This document shows, piece after piece, positions 22,044-33,345 of a DNA stretch of 64,000 nucleotides. The DNA is taken from positions 7,526,001 to 7,590,000 of the forward strand of contig JAJKFL010000011.1 in assembly GCA_021186555.1 (NCBI GenBank), given 5' to 3'. The position numbers and the translations under genes are program-made. The notes below the pieces were generated by a model, which was given only the letters and a program-made list of their open reading frames with translations, was not told where the DNA came from and searched no databases. Within the stretch, counting starts at the first letter, position 1, and the number at the start of each line of letters is the position of its first letter. This DNA is from Reticulitermes speratus (taxonomy: Eukaryota > Arthropoda > Insecta > Blattodea > Rhinotermitidae).

Positions 22044-22634
22044 ATTCATCAATTTTCTTTACAATTACGCAAAACTTCAACAAACTACTCATTTACTGGA
22101 TGTAATATACTTTTCACACACTTTTGGCTTCTCATTCCTCCGTATGCGGTGGAACAGCGGCCGATACAGTCTTGTTTTATTCTTACAGTCTTCATTAACA
22201 CAGTGTATACGTCTTTAATACAAATATTGAGTAATTAAATATTGAATTAATTATTTAAGTATGACTTACAGTTTTTATTTACTCTTTTAATTAGCTGCTC
22301 CAATTATCCCGTTATCCCCTAATACGGGTAACAATGGTGGTTACAGGGATGAGAAGTCACACCACTGTCCTCAATGATCTCCGGTTCATAAACAGATGAC
22401 ACGGATGACACAAACATCTGTGGTGTAACGTGGCAGCATAATCCACGCATTGCTATGCACATCCCGCCTCAGTGGTCTGAAATTAGCCATTGCTGTGTGG
22501 ACAGCCGTGGTTAAAAGGCTTGTGAAACGCTAACTGTAGAGGCGGCCTATTGATTAGGGTTCAAGTTTCGCATTCCGGATACTTTGCATTCGACTTCGGC
22601 CTGAAGATCGGCCACCCTTTACCCAATTGTTGGG
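22044..22634. other. Unassigned stretch
   Basis: No gene or repeat recognised between two SINEs. Confidence 0.35.
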
Positions 22635-22899
22635 GGCCGGGATAGCTCAGTCGGTACAGCGACTAGCTACGGGCTGGACGGTCCGGGGATCGAATCGCGT
22701 TGGAGGCGAGATTCTCCGTACCCGTCCAAACCGGCCCCCAGGCCCACCTGTACAATGCGTACCCGAGCTTTGCCGGCAATAAAGCGGCCGGAGCGTGGTG
22801 CTTACCACCCACCTCCTAGCGCCGAGTCGAGCTATACCTCCGCCTCCCCTCCGTGTCTGCATAGGCATGTCATGCAGTAACCTTTACCTTTACCTTTAC
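22635..22899 (+). mobile_element. SINE family C
   Basis: The well-preserved head GGCCGGGATAGCTCAGTCGG and B-box GGGATCGAATCGC are followed by the body with AAAGCGGCCGGAGCGTGG and a 3' tail of three ACCTTT units. This is the clearest view of the family's 5' end in the window. Confidence 0.9.
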
Positions 22900-23089
22900 T
22901 CGATTATTATTGTCAGATAATAGAATAAATCGAGCTCCATACTACAGGATCGTACATGAAAGGTCGACAATAAATCAGCTGGTAAAAATATTATCCGGTA
23001 TTCGTAAAAACGAAAGGTTCATTAAGAGGGACCCAGCAACGTTTGCTACCCTGAACATGTTACAAAAAACTATCCCATTACAGGCCTGG

Positions 23090-23345
23090 ACAGGCCATTA
23101 GGGTTCCAGGAGGCTGAGGCTCCCACATTTCTAGACAATCGGCACATGAAGGTTGTAAGGTTGTCAGCCATACGCACCGGCCACCTTTACCCCCAGGAAA
23201 TATTCCTGGTACTCATTTCTGTTAGAGGCTGAGTCGACCCCAGGGGCCGTAGTGCTACTGAAAGGATTATGTCAATGAAAAATTCCAATGACACCATCGG
23301 GAATCGAACCTACGACGTATTTAAACAAACTGCCTCCATGCACTA
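23090..23345 (-). mobile_element. SINE related to family C
   Basis: The minus strand has a B-box GTAGGTTCGATTCCCG (23300-23315) followed by a body with GGGTCGACTCAGCCTC, GAGTACCAGG and GGTAAAGGTGGCCGG, parallel to family C blocks but distinct in detail. It is likely a separate or older subfamily. Confidence 0.6.
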
Positions 23346-23412
23346 AACATTTTTGTAGTAGCAGTGATAGGATCCATTAGAACCTAGAAGTCAATATGTA
23401 CAGTCAAGTTAA

Positions 23413-23654
23413 ACACTAAGAACTCTGCACTTTACCACAGGGTGTATCTATGTGTTCCGTTTCCACAACAGACAACCAGCATTTCCATACACAACTTTCA
23501 TGGCTAGATTTTCTTACTGAAGCAGAATGTTCTCTGCGACGTACGAACTGAATGTTTATAAACAACACAGAATAACTTTTATGAGCAATGCTCGTTCCGA
23601 AATCGGGAAACATCGTATAAAATAGTAATTTCACTTTTCTGGACGCTGAAAGGG
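23413..23654 (+). mobile_element. piggyBac-like MITE, diverged copy
   Basis: It shares the block TGTTCTCTGCG-CGTACGAACTGAAT and the right end CTGAAAGGG followed by TTAA with the 20.2-kb element. The left boundary is uncertain. Confidence 0.5.
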
Positions 23655-23734
23655 TTAAAGACTGCTTCAGCTAGTTGCACAAGTACAAGAAATATTCCTC
23701 GTAAAATTGTAACATTTCGTCCTGATTTATTTAA

Positions 23735-23792
23735 CATAGGTTAGGTTAGGTTAGGTTGGGTTAGGTAGTTTGGTAGGTATATCTATATATAT

Positions 23793-23828
<36 letters not shown>

Positions 23829-23850
23829 TAGATACATAGATATATACATA
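23735..23850. repeat. Short TTAGG run and TA/GATA microsatellite
   Basis: About six units of GGTTA (one with G for A) at 23737-23766 are followed by (TA)n and GATA-type repeats to 23850. TTAGG is the insect telomere motif, but this short interstitial run is not a telomere. Confidence 0.85.
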
Positions 23851-24607
23851 GATAGAAACAAATTCCTCTTCAACTTACAAAATGCATTAACTTACAAAGA
23901 ACCGTTAAATAAACCAACACGTTCGTCATCAGACAGTTATTCCCAAATTCTAAATGTCAAGAAGTGAGTTAAAATGTGCGACATTTGCGCATACACTCGT
24001 TGTAACATGCAGGCTACGTCAGACTGACCCGCACACGTGCACAAGACGGTAAAGGACTTCTGTTTCAATCTGGTTGGTGAGAAAGGCAACTGCGGCACAG
24101 CGCTGCAGAATGATGAACTTCCCTCCATGTGGTTGCACTCAAGACACAAGCTGCCGGTATCTTCATTACCATATCAGGCGGGCGGTACAGCCAGACCACA
24201 CATCTTTTAGTAGGTCAAGCCATATTGCGTAATATCTATGTGTGGGCCCTCAGTGCAATTTGTTACATATTAAGTTTGCTTCGTAACATGTTGCAATATA
24301 CTGCTCACGGATGATACCATTACAACCGCACTAGACGTTCTTATAGCGTAGGCCTCTCTTTTGTAATACTCCAGTTTACGGGACTACGGTGTTGTCAGCA
24401 GGAATTGTAAATTACTAATTATGTGCAATTTACACTAGTACACATGCCTATTTGTTTATGTTACCAGAACATAACACAGAACCTCGTATCTTTGGCATGA
24501 TTATAACTCTAGACACATGGAAGAAGACTGTAAACATAATGTAAGGTACCTATTGGGTTTATACATTAATTATTCAAATACCACACAACTATGCGTGTAA
24601 ATGGACT

Positions 24608-24853
24608 GACCCGATCCCGGGTCAATCCATGTGGGATTTCTGGTGGACGAAGAGGCACTGGGACAGGTTTTTCGCCGAGTACTTCGGTTTTACCCTTTCA
24701 ATTTCATTCCACCGGTGCTCCATTACTAGGAAAAATGAAAAAACCTGATAATCTTTCTCTTCATCTTCATCACAAGGGTTGCACAATAAGCCTTAAGGCT
24801 GCGGTGCGTCCGTAGCTTCTGCTGCGGGGCCCTTCTCCGAAAAAAAAAAAAAA
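24608..24853 (+). mobile_element. SINE family B, 5'-truncated
   Basis: It begins inside the tRNA-like head (CGATCCCGGGTCAATCCATG) and continues through GTGGCACTGG..., GACAGG, CACCGGTGCTCCATTAC, CTTAAGGCTGCGGTGCGTCC and a poly-A tail. Confidence 0.85.
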
Positions 24854-24964
24854 CAAAAGTGCGGCTAGTTAAGCCTATAGCATCAATGTAAAAGAATGCA
24901 AAGAGCAAGATATTGAAGTGTAATGCTAATACATAGTGCAACAAACAATAAAAGCATGGTTGTA

Positions 24965-25042
24965 CAGGGTATACACAAAAGAATGGCGCGGTTTCAATAG
25001 TGAAAACTATTGAAACCGCACCATTCTTTTGTGTATACTCTG
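24965..25042. mobile_element. 78-bp snapback MITE of mariner-type ends
   Basis: Two arms of about 36 bp fold onto each other with almost no loop; TA flanks each side (24963-24964, 25043-25044). The arms (CAGGGTATACACAAAAGAA, GGTTTCAATAGT) match the termini of the element at 35398-35972. So it is probably an end-to-end deletion derivative of that transposon. Confidence 0.8.
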
Positions 25043-25084
25043 TATTTCATGGTATTTTAATAATTATTTAATTAATACTGTAAA

Positions 25085-25285
25085 AGTGTACTGCGTACAA
25101 TTACGAAGCCCGTTCGGCAGGACATGCTTGAACGACATGAAACTTGAATTTTATCGATAGGCTTTCGAAAAAATACTCAAAAAATAAAATGTCGTGAAAA
25201 TCCGTTTAGTGGGAGCCCAGACAGACACGACGAAGCTAGTAGTCGCTTTTCGCAATTTTGTGAACGCGACTAAAAATTTCGCGCG
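25085..25285 (+). repeat. Family E fragment
   Basis: It matches the right portion of family E: TGAAAATCCGT, CAGTGGGAGCC, GACGAAGCTAGTAGTCGCTT and GTGAACGCG. It is truncated at the left. Confidence 0.65.
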
Positions 25286-25324
25286 TTTTTGGATCCACAG
25301 TATGTTCAATTACCGTGCTCACGA

Positions 25325-25440
25325 GGGCCTATCACTTGTCGCAATCCTAAGGCACACGAATCCAGTCCACGGCCTGCTATCCTGTATTAAAATCTATTTA
25401 ATATCAGCCTCCCACCTGCGGCTACGTCTTCGTGTGTGTT
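25325..25440 (-). mobile_element. LINE 3' coding remnant
   Basis: The antisense matches the LINE C-terminal region around 42.5 kb (CACACGAATCCAGTCC, ATTAAAATCTATTT, CCTCCCACCTGCGGCTACG). It is heavily mutated. Confidence 0.55.
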
Positions 25441-25635
25441 GTCCTCAATGAGACAACCGCTGTAGCTGCATTTCATCATGAACATTTCAATTAAACCTTA
25501 TCATGCAGGCACTAAATCGTATAATGACTACCACTACGCCTAACGACACAAACCATGATTATTTTGATCCGGCGAACTGGCTCACAAGTTGTCCAGCCAG
25601 ACAGACGAATGTTATTTGGTCTGCACAGTCTAAAA

Positions 25636-26156
25636 CAGTGGTATTCAACCTGGGGTACGCGTACCCCCGGGGGTAAGCGAAGACATCTTAGGGGGTAAGT
25701 AAAATTAAAAAAAAATAAATATATTATTTAATGATAAACACTGAATAATCAGGGCCAGATTTAGGGTTAGCCACAAGAGACCCGGATGTAAGGACATGCG
25801 ATTTGGGAGAGCCATTTTTTCTCTCTCTCTCCTTTATGCGATTCTTATCTGGGCGGCTAGTTTCATTTTATTCCACATAGTCCATATAATTTTGCTTTGC
25901 TAAAATACCTTTGTTCCTTTATTAATTTTATATGATAGGCAAAAATATATTTGTTATTTAATAGCTTGACTCTTCTTTTTCTCATTTAAAACTTATTATT
26001 CAATACATTATTTTGGATGTAATTTATTTAACTTATTTTAGATGTAGATTATAGAATATGTATAACTTGAATTATGCACCAAAAACTTTGGGGGTACAAA
26101 GTTGAAGAGAAATTATATCTGGGGGGTACGCGAACAAAAAAGGTTGAATACCGCTG
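25636..26156 (+). mobile_element. hAT-like non-autonomous element, 521 bp
   Basis: Perfect 8-bp target duplication GTCTAAAA at 25628-25635 and 26157-26164. The ends are CAGTGGTATTCAACC and GGTTGAATACCGCTG, with a GGGGTACGCG block inside each. CAG-type ends with 8-bp duplications define hAT. The interior is AT-rich and has no transposase. Confidence 0.9.
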
Positions 26157-26499
26157 GTCTAAAACATGCAATCGTAATCTGCAGCATAAGCACACAAGCC
26201 ATTAGTTTCTCACGTTCTATAAATATCCACTAATTACGCAGTATTGGCAAAAAAAAAAAAAGCGGCAGGAGCTCAACATCTGTGTTAAAACTGATTGAGG
26301 AACTGCAGAGAGCGTGAGCAGAGTAACCAGTTAGAACTGGAGGCATAAACACTAGTTTCAAATAATAATATACTGAAGGCTACACACAGGCAGGTCACGC
26401 ACAAACACCACAGTCGACAAAATAACAGTACGCAAAGAATCAAAATCAACACGAATGGCTACTCTTACGACTTCTTCGACAAACTAACTGTCCAGTTCT

Positions 26500-26660
26500 T
26501 GTCTACTTAAGAATAAAGCATATCAGGTAGAAATTTGAAATTGGTAACAGTATTATGGTACAGGGAGTATATTTCAAAACGTGAGGCATGATATTAGACA
26601 TGTTTAGAAGTGTTCTCTGTGCGGTATGGACTGAATCTGTAACTATAATTCAGGTTAATT
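26500..26660 (+). repeat. Probable piggyBac-like MITE fragment
   Basis: The block GTTCTCTGTGCGGTATGGACTGAATCTG...TTCAGGTTAAT matches the right half of the elements at 37.6 and 39.4 kb. The ends are lost. Confidence 0.5.
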
Positions 26661-27169
26661 GACCATCTCGACAAATCTTCCTGGTTTTCCTCTGTCTTCA
26701 GGCAAATGCCGAGATGGTTCCCAAGATTCCAAGTCGCTAGTACATGCTTCTCAGGCAGTTCTTCCGATTTAAATTTACCAAAATTAAACTCTTTGTTTTA
26801 AAGTAAAAGGCAATTAAATTAAATTTCCAAATTACGCGCTTTAGCATTAACGAGAAATCAAAATTCCGCAGCCTTACTTCAAGCTACTACTGTCACATTC
26901 TAACGTCTTCATCTACATTTTCATGTTCATACTACTCCTACCAAAGGACAAGCGGGCGACGCCTTGGAACCTTCTAACGAAGAGCTGCTCTTTCTGCCCC
27001 AAATACAAATTTTCTTTCACTACTCCCTTCCTCTTCACATTCTACTACTTTTCTGCTAATACCTCTCTCTCTCTCTCTCTTAGTATTTAAGGTGCTGTGT
27101 GACAGAAATGTATGTTACAAGATATATATATATATATATCTTTTTATGTTTAGGAACTACTTGCATGGA

Positions 27170-27262
27170 ACAGAGTCCTAGAAAACTTAATCGCTCGTCA
27201 ACTAATCAAGAAATTCCCCGCATTGCATGGAACCCGACGGTTAATCACATACAATTTTATGT
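27170..27262 (-). mobile_element. LINE 3' tail, left of a nested insertion
   Basis: The minus strand matches the LINE 3' UTR (ATGCGGGGAATTTC, TTGATTAGTTGACGAGC). It continues at 27555 after an insertion, so the two parts were one LINE copy. Confidence 0.65.
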
Positions 27263-27346
27263 TATTCAAACCGTGCATATTCTTATAATTAATACATCAA
27301 CCAATTTACGTACATAATAAAATACATTCAGAAGCAAGTATAAAAA

Positions 27347-27384
27347 TCCTACATGTTTCGGCGCAGGGGTGCCATCATCAGGGA
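27347..27384 (-). ncRNA. Hammerhead ribozyme-like motif, intact core
   Basis: On the minus strand: CTGATGA (27375-27381), helix II GGC...GCC (27360-27373), GAAA (27356-27359), palindromic helix III ACATGT (27351-27356), cleavage-site base A (27350), helix I TCC with GGA. This is the canonical CTGATGA...GAAA core. Confidence 0.65.
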
Positions 27385-27462
27385 GTTATTCAGAACAAAG
27401 GAGTAACAAGGCCAACAACTAAGATTAGCGGGTTGGCCTTGTACTCCTTTGTTCTGAATAAC

Positions 27463-27500
27463 TCCCTGATAATGGCACCCCGGTGCCGAAACATGTAGGA
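27463..27500 (+). ncRNA. Hammerhead ribozyme-like motif, G8 mutated
   Basis: CTGATAA (27466-27472) has A in place of the catalytic G8. Helix II GGCAC (27474-27478) pairs with GTGCC (27483-27487); GAAA, ACATGT, A and helix I TCC/GGA are intact. It is probably inactive, unlike its mirror partner. Confidence 0.6.
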
Positions 27501-27554
27501 TTTTTATACTTGCTTCTGAATGTATTTTATTAAGTGCATACGTTGGCTGATGTA

Positions 27555-27800
27555 TTAGTGAATCACAGGGTTCACAACAGGCCGCCACATGTGCCTATTC
27601 TGAACCAGATCAATCCAGTACACGCCCTCCCCACCTATTTATTGAAAATCCATTTTAATATTATCCTCCGATCTACGCCTAGATCTTATAAGTGGTTTAT
27701 TTGCTACAGGTTTCCTCCATCAGAACCTTGTACGCACCTCTCCTGTCTCCCACACGTGCCACATGCCCTTCCCATCTCAATCTTCTTTGTTTGATCACCC
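27555..27800 (-). mobile_element. LINE 3' coding remnant, right of the insertion
   Basis: Read antisense it matches the LINE C-terminus (a GHVARVGDRRGAYKVLM-like then RPRRR-like stretch, CTGGATTGATCTGG). The 86-codon frame on the plus strand is its shadow. Confidence 0.7.
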
Positions 27801-28284
27801 GAATAATAATCAGGTACATAATAATCAGTGTTCAGAACGTTCAATGGGTATATTGGCCATGTAGAAGCGCATTAAAATATAGATATGGCGGACGGCAAAT
27901 ATTTGGGATGCGCAACAAAAAAAATGGGTTCATCAGCGAAGCTGGAACACTAAGTACGGTCTACTGAATGAAGTGTAAGAGACGAGGAAGAAAAGAAAGG
28001 AGAAAAGCAAGATGGATGGTGAGGTGGAGGAGGAGGACAGGACAAGAAGAAAATTAACTGCCTGAATTATTTGTATTCCCGCTATCAGGCCGTTCGCAGA
28101 CGTCGTTTGATACACGCGACACATAAATATGCATACGAAACAGCCCGAGTAGCTGCCGGTCTAAATTATATGCCAAGTCGGAAACTGAAAGTAAGTTTCT
28201 TCCACGCTACTTCTTTAGCAAAGGGGAACCCATGAGTACGGATGACATCACAACCAGCCACAACAAGTAACCGTGCAACACAGC

Positions 28285-28497
28285 ACTTATTATTACAGTC
28301 CACACTCAGCTACATGTTTCGGCTCTGTTTAGCTATCCGCAGGCTGCGCAAAACTACATAAAAAGAGACTGCGCAGGTCTATACGTAATACTTTTAAACA
28401 CTCACTTCTGAATTACAAATTGTACAGTTGCACACACTTTTAATATAACTGTACACAGCCGAAACATGTAGCTAAGAGTGGATTTTTAGTAAATAAG
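28285..28497. repeat. Foldback with hammerhead-like arms
   Basis: Outer arms near 28300-28330 and 28445-28490 are inverted (CCACTCTTAGCTACATGT type). On the minus strand the left arm reads CTGCGGA, helix II, GAAACATGTA and then GCTG, which pairs with CAGC before the core; the A6 to C change breaks the core. The right arm keeps only GCCGAAACATGTAGC. Confidence 0.6.
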
Positions 28498-28508
28498 TCT
28501 TGTGTAAT

Positions 28509-28771
28509 GCCGATCCCAGTGGCTGTGCGGTCTAAGGCGTGGGTCTTCGGCTGCTCGCTTACTAGAATCGTGGGTTCGAATCCCACTGGAGGCATGGGTC
28601 TGTCTGTTGTGAGTGTTGTGTGTTGTCAGGTAGAGGTCTCTGCGACGGGCTGGTCACTCGTCCAGAGGAGTCCTACCGACTGTGGTGTGTCTAAAATGTG
28701 TGTGACCATGAAACCTCGACGAAACGAGGAGGCCCAGGCCCATATAGGGCTGTCGAGCTATGAGAAAAAAA
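28509..28771 (+). mobile_element. SINE family A with 14-bp target duplication
   Basis: Complete copy: GCCGATCCCAGTGGC head, B-box GGTTCGAATCCC, body, GGGCTGTCGAGC and poly-A. AAGTCTTGTGTAAT flanks both sides (28495-28508, 28772-28785). It landed at the right edge of the ribozyme-like foldback, so it is younger than that element. Confidence 0.95.
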
Positions 28772-28785
28772 AAGTCTTGTGTAAT

Positions 28786-29514
28786 ACGATTAATTATTGG
28801 TGCCTATATATAAATAAACACGATGGAATGAACAATATTAAATTAACGTAGCTTATATTACAAAGAACTTCAATTTCAAGGGAAAAAATTATGAATGACA
28901 AATCCCATGGCCACTGTTATCACCTGACTTCTCGTTAAGATCCGTTAATGGTACAGTTCTATGTGCCACTATTCCAAACTGCATTCCGTATGAGAATATT
29001 TGGATTAAACTAATCATACATGAAGTGGGCGGGGGGTATGCCTGGCAGGATCTGGACTAGCTGGACTACGGCCGCGCCATCTGACGTGTTCGAAGGGATC
29101 AGACAGCATGTAAAAATGAGGATATACTTTCTCATTTCATACACATTCCTGTCAAAGATAAATAAGAACTGCGATCCTTTTACGTTGTAAAGTACTTTAA
29201 AATTAGTCTGTACACATCTCTCGGCTGGCTAAAATTATCACAGGGCTTGTGCAGTTGATAAGCAATTATGAAAGGCCAGGAAATCGTTGTTAGCGGCAAA
29301 ATGTTTCAAAAGCAAGCTATCATGTAGGCCTGATTTCTGTGTCCTTGAGAAACACAGTTCATGTAACACTAGTAGCACTGTCCTCGTCTCCTGCCTCCGA
29401 GTTAAGAGAAAGCATAACGGTTCAAACAAGTTACGAGATCTTTCTGTAACTCGCCACAATTTAGTTTGTAGTTTGTATTAGGTGTATATCAACTGACAGG
29501 AGCCTTCTATACGT
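28786..29514. other. Unassigned stretch
   Basis: No gene or repeat recognised. Open frames of 64-73 codons overlap on opposite strands near 29.24-29.48 kb and look like chance. Confidence 0.35.
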
Positions 29515-30432
29515 GAAATAATGTACCTGTCCTTTTTATCAAAAGTGATTATTACAATAATATAATTTAGAGTATTATTTTATATTTTACATATGTTTAA
29601 AAGATTTTATGATTTTATATCACTTATGTCATGTACCCGTCTTTTTTATTAAAAAGATGGTTCATTAATACAATAACATAATTTAGAGTATTGTTTTATA
29701 TTTTATATATGTTTAAAGATTTTATGATTTTATATCACTTATGTCATGTACCCGTCTTTTTTTATTCAAAAGATAATTAATAAAATAATACAATCTGGAG
29801 TACTTTTTATAGTCTACATATGTGTAAAAATTTTATGGTTTTACTCGTATATCACTTATGTCATCTACCGTCTTTTTTTATTAAATAGATGGTTCATTAA
29901 TACAATAACATAATTTGGAGTATTATTTTATATTTTACATATGTTTAAAGATTTTATGATTTTATATCACTTATGTCATGTACCCGTCTTTTTTTATTCA
30001 AAAGATAATTAATAAAAAATACAATCTGGAGTACTTTTTATAGTCTACATATGTGTAAACATTTTATGGTTTTATATCACTTATGTTATGTACCGTTTTT
30101 TAATTAAGAAGATGGTTCATTAATACAATAACATAATTTGGAGTATTATTTTATATTTTACATATGTTTAAAAGATTTTATGATTTTATATCACTTATGT
30201 CATGTATCCGTCTTTTTTATTAAAAAGATGGTTCATTAATACAATAACATAATTTGGAGTATTATTTTATATCTTACATATGTTTACAGATTTTATGATT
30301 TTACATCATTTGTCATGTAACCGTCTTTTTTTTATTAAAAATATGATTAACAAAATAATACAATTTGGAATATTAGTTTATATTTGAAATGTTTAAAGAT
30401 GTTATCGTTTTATATCATTTATGTATAACAAT
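29515..30432. repeat. AT-rich ~115-bp tandem repeat, about 8 copies
   Basis: TATATCACTTATGTCATGTA recurs at about 29616, 29731, 29847, 29963, 30073 and 30187, spacing 110-116 bp. Units also share TTCATTAATACAATAACAT and TTACATATGTTTAAA. The last copies are more diverged. Confidence 0.92.
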
Positions 30433-30604
30433 GTGGAATCCCATCGTTATAAAAATGGCACTGCAAAAATGTACTGATTTACACAATTTAATAAACCGTC
30501 TAAAGCCAAATTTAATATTACCCACGTTACGTGCAGTAAGATAATTTTACAGTGTTGATTCCAACAACTACACAACAGTCCGATACAACAATATACAAAC
30601 ACAC

Positions 30605-30806
30605 AGCACGCCTCCTACATGTTTCGGCCTTTTTCGGGCCGTCTTCAGCGAGGTATTCGACAAAGGAAAAGAAAAAAAAAACATTGGCAGATGCACAACA
30701 GGCAAATACTGTTTACAACTACAAACGCACAAGAAAAAAATTATATAACACCAATGAGGCTATATATCTACAGACAATTATTCGCAACCGAAATATGTAG
30801 CCGGAA
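30605..30806. repeat. Hammerhead-containing element with decayed second arm
   Basis: The left end carries an intact minus-strand motif; near 30788-30803 the plus strand has ACCGAAATATGTAGCC, a mutated partner. The region between is AT-rich and unmatched. Two overlapping open frames of 74-82 codons are not convincing genes. Confidence 0.55.
30611..30653 (-). ncRNA. Hammerhead ribozyme-like motif, intact core
   Basis: Minus strand: CTGAAGA (30642-30648), helix II GGCC/GGCC (30637-30640 with 30626-30629), GAAA (30622-30625), palindrome ACATGT (30617-30622), cleavage base A (30616). Helix I pairs CCTC with GAGG after one mismatch next to the core. Confidence 0.6.
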
Positions 30807-31144
30807 TAATGGAAATGAAAAGGTCTGTATCTGTGTCGCATAAACGGGTATTTGAGTGAATTTAGCTCTAGCACAATGGGATGCCCGACTTAAACTACAC
30901 GTACCTTTGTTTACAAAACACCACAAACTACTGCTACACTACAGAACAACTCACTCCCTTAGGTACAGCCACCGCTGCAAAGCTAGCAGAGGCTCATGTA
31001 GTCAATACATTTCGTGTATCCATACAATCCCCTTGAACTAATCACCCAATAATATTTGGCGAAGCCTACAAATTATGACGCTCTTCATTTGTAGTTTTCT
31101 CCACACTCCTACTCTTTCTTTAACAGAGCCACTCTCACTCACTG

Positions 31145-31205
31145 GGACCCAGCAGGTTTGTACCTGAGAAAGGAAGCAGAGCCGGCTTCCGAAACGCAGT
31201 GTTTT
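31145..31205 (+). repeat. Degenerate hammerhead-like motif (GGAAGC subfamily)
   Basis: CTGAGAA, helix II GGAAGC/GCTTCC and GAAACGC. G8 is A. The same helix II occurs on the minus strand at 2.5 kb. Confidence 0.5.
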
Positions 31206-31215
31206 ATTTATATAA

Positions 31216-32008
31216 CAGAGATGGACGAAGTACAAAGAACAGAGAGTGGTTGTAAATATCACAGCCCGTCATTCAAGTCCTACAAAACTGAATATTATTT
31301 AAACATTTCTAATTTTCCCCATTGAGGTCTGTCGTCTCATTCTCCTTCGTATCATCACAGTAATACCGGGGACAATATACCACTATTTAAACCAAAGCAA
31401 CAGACTTACTACACAGTGAATGGACTATCACTTTCTGAAAATAAACCCTGGAGTGGAACCCAGTGCCTAATCGCCTGTGAGTTTAATGCCGGCACGATCC
31501 GACCCATTGGTCACATAAAGCACGGTGCACGCACGGATTCATGTTAATCAATAGAATTGGCCTGCTGCTAAATGTGAGATAATCCAGCTACCATGAAACA
31601 CGTACGAACATCTCTCGCCAGAAACTGATGTACAGCACATCACGATGTGCGATAAAAACTGTCTAAAGTTTTATACAACTCACCGAGTTCAGCGAAAAAA
31701 AAAAAAAGAATTATTACACTGTTAAATAGTTTACTGTCAGGAAGCCTTCTTTCATACTGCGCAGAATTACTGTTATTTAGTAAAGCGGTTGGTAAGTGTG
31801 TAAGTGTTCTGCATATCACGACGGTCGAATTCATTCGAAAATACAACACAAGAAAGCTGCAACGAAATCTCATGGCTGTCAGAAGTTAATGACATCATGA
31901 CGGTTTCAGCTATATTAATTTAATAAACAGTACTGCTATCACTTCATCAATCATCATGAATCAATTAGCACCTGACGAAATTTCCAGTAGATTAGCACGC
32001 GAATATTG
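31216..32008. other. Unassigned stretch
   Basis: No gene or repeat recognised before the 50-bp satellite. Confidence 0.35.
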
Positions 32009-32009
32009 T

Positions 32010-33345
32010 TAACCCCGTTATATGACGGGTCTGTTTCTCGTTCACATGTGATATTATGTTAACCCCGTTATATGACGGGTCTGTTTCTCGTTCATACGTG
32101 ATATTATGTTAACCCCGTTATATGACGGGTCTGTTTCTCGTTCATATGTGATATGTTAACCCCGTTATATGACGGGTCTGTTTCTCGTTCATATGTGATA
32201 TTATGTTAACCCCGTTATATGACAGGTCTGTTTCTCGTTCACATGTGATATTATGTTAACCCCATTATATGACAGGTCTGTTTCTCGTTCATATATGATA
32301 TTATGTTAACCCCGTTATATGACGGGTCTGTTTCTCGTTCATATGTGATATTATGTTAACCCCGTTATATGACGGGTCTGTTTCTCGTTCATATGTGATA
32401 TTATGTTAACCCCGTTATATGACAGGTCTGTTTCTCGTTCATATGTGATATTATGTTAACCCCGTTATATGATGGCTCTGTTTTTCGTTCATATGTGATA
32501 TTATGTTAACCCGTTATATGATGGCTCTGTTTTTCGTTCATATGTGATATTATGTTAACCCCGTTATATGACGGATCTGTTTCTCGTTCATATGTGATAT
32601 TATGTTATCCCGGTTATATGACGGATCTGTTTCTCGTTCATATGTGATATTATGTTAACCCCGTTATATGACGGGTCTGTTTCTCGTTCATATGTGATAT
32701 TATGTTAACCCCGTTATATGACAGGTCTGTTTCTCGTTCATATGTGATATTATGTTAACCCCGTTATATGACAGGTCTGTTTCTCGTTCATATGTGATAT
32801 TATGTTAACCCCGTTATATGATGGCTCTGTTCTTCGTTCATATGTGATATTATGTTAACCCCGTTATATGACGGATCTGTTTCTCGTTCATATGTGATAT
32901 TATGTTAACCCGGTTATATGACGGATCTGTTTCTCGTTCATATGTGATATTATGTTAACCCCGTTATATGACGGGTCTGTTTCTCGTTCATATGTGATAT
33001 TATGTTAACCCCGTTATATGACAGGTCTGTTTCTCGTTCATATGTGATATTATGTTAACCCCGTTATATGACGGATCTGTTTCTCGTTCATATGTGATAT
33101 TATGTTAATCCCGTTATATCATGGGTCTGTTTCTCGTTCGTATGTGATATTACGTTAACCCCGTTATATGACGGGTCTGTTTCTCGTTCATATATGATAT
33201 TATGTTAACCCCGTTATATGACGGGTCTTTTTCTCGTTCGTATGTGATATTACGTTAACCCCGTTATATGACGGGTCTGTTTCTCGTTCGTATATAATAT
33301 ACGTTAACACCGTCGTATGCTGGTTCTATTTCGCATTCACTTATA
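32010..33345. repeat. 50-bp satellite, about 26 copies
   Basis: The unit contains TTAACCCCGTTATATGACGG, GTCTGTTTCTCGTTCATA and TGTGATATTATG. Copies are about 95 percent alike by eye. Variant blocks (GATGGCTCTG, CCGGTTATATGACGGATC) recur in the same order near 32.5 and 32.8 kb, suggesting multi-unit duplication. The right edge decays after 33.29 kb. Confidence 0.95.

Larger units (their letters stand above)
27316..27533. repeat. Foldback with two hammerhead-like motifs, nested in a LINE
   Basis: Arms 27316-27417 and 27432-27533 are nearly perfect inverted copies around about 14 bp. Each arm contains a hammerhead-like motif. LINE 3' sequence lies on both sides (27170-27262 and 27555-27800), and similar words TTAATCACA and TGAATCACA near the junctions may be the target duplication. 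Confidence 0.82.

Noticed and set aside
23737..23766. Telomere (TTAGG repeats)
   Set aside because: Only about six units, interstitial, and followed by ordinary repeats.
27534..27794. Open frame on the plus strand (86 codons), and a similar one at 18474-18803 on the minus strand
   Set aside because: Both are antisense shadows of LINE 3' ends.
28509..28590. tRNA gene candidate (A- and B-box, tRNA-like head)
   Set aside because: Followed directly by a SINE body, poly-A and target duplication; the same holds for all other tRNA-like heads here.
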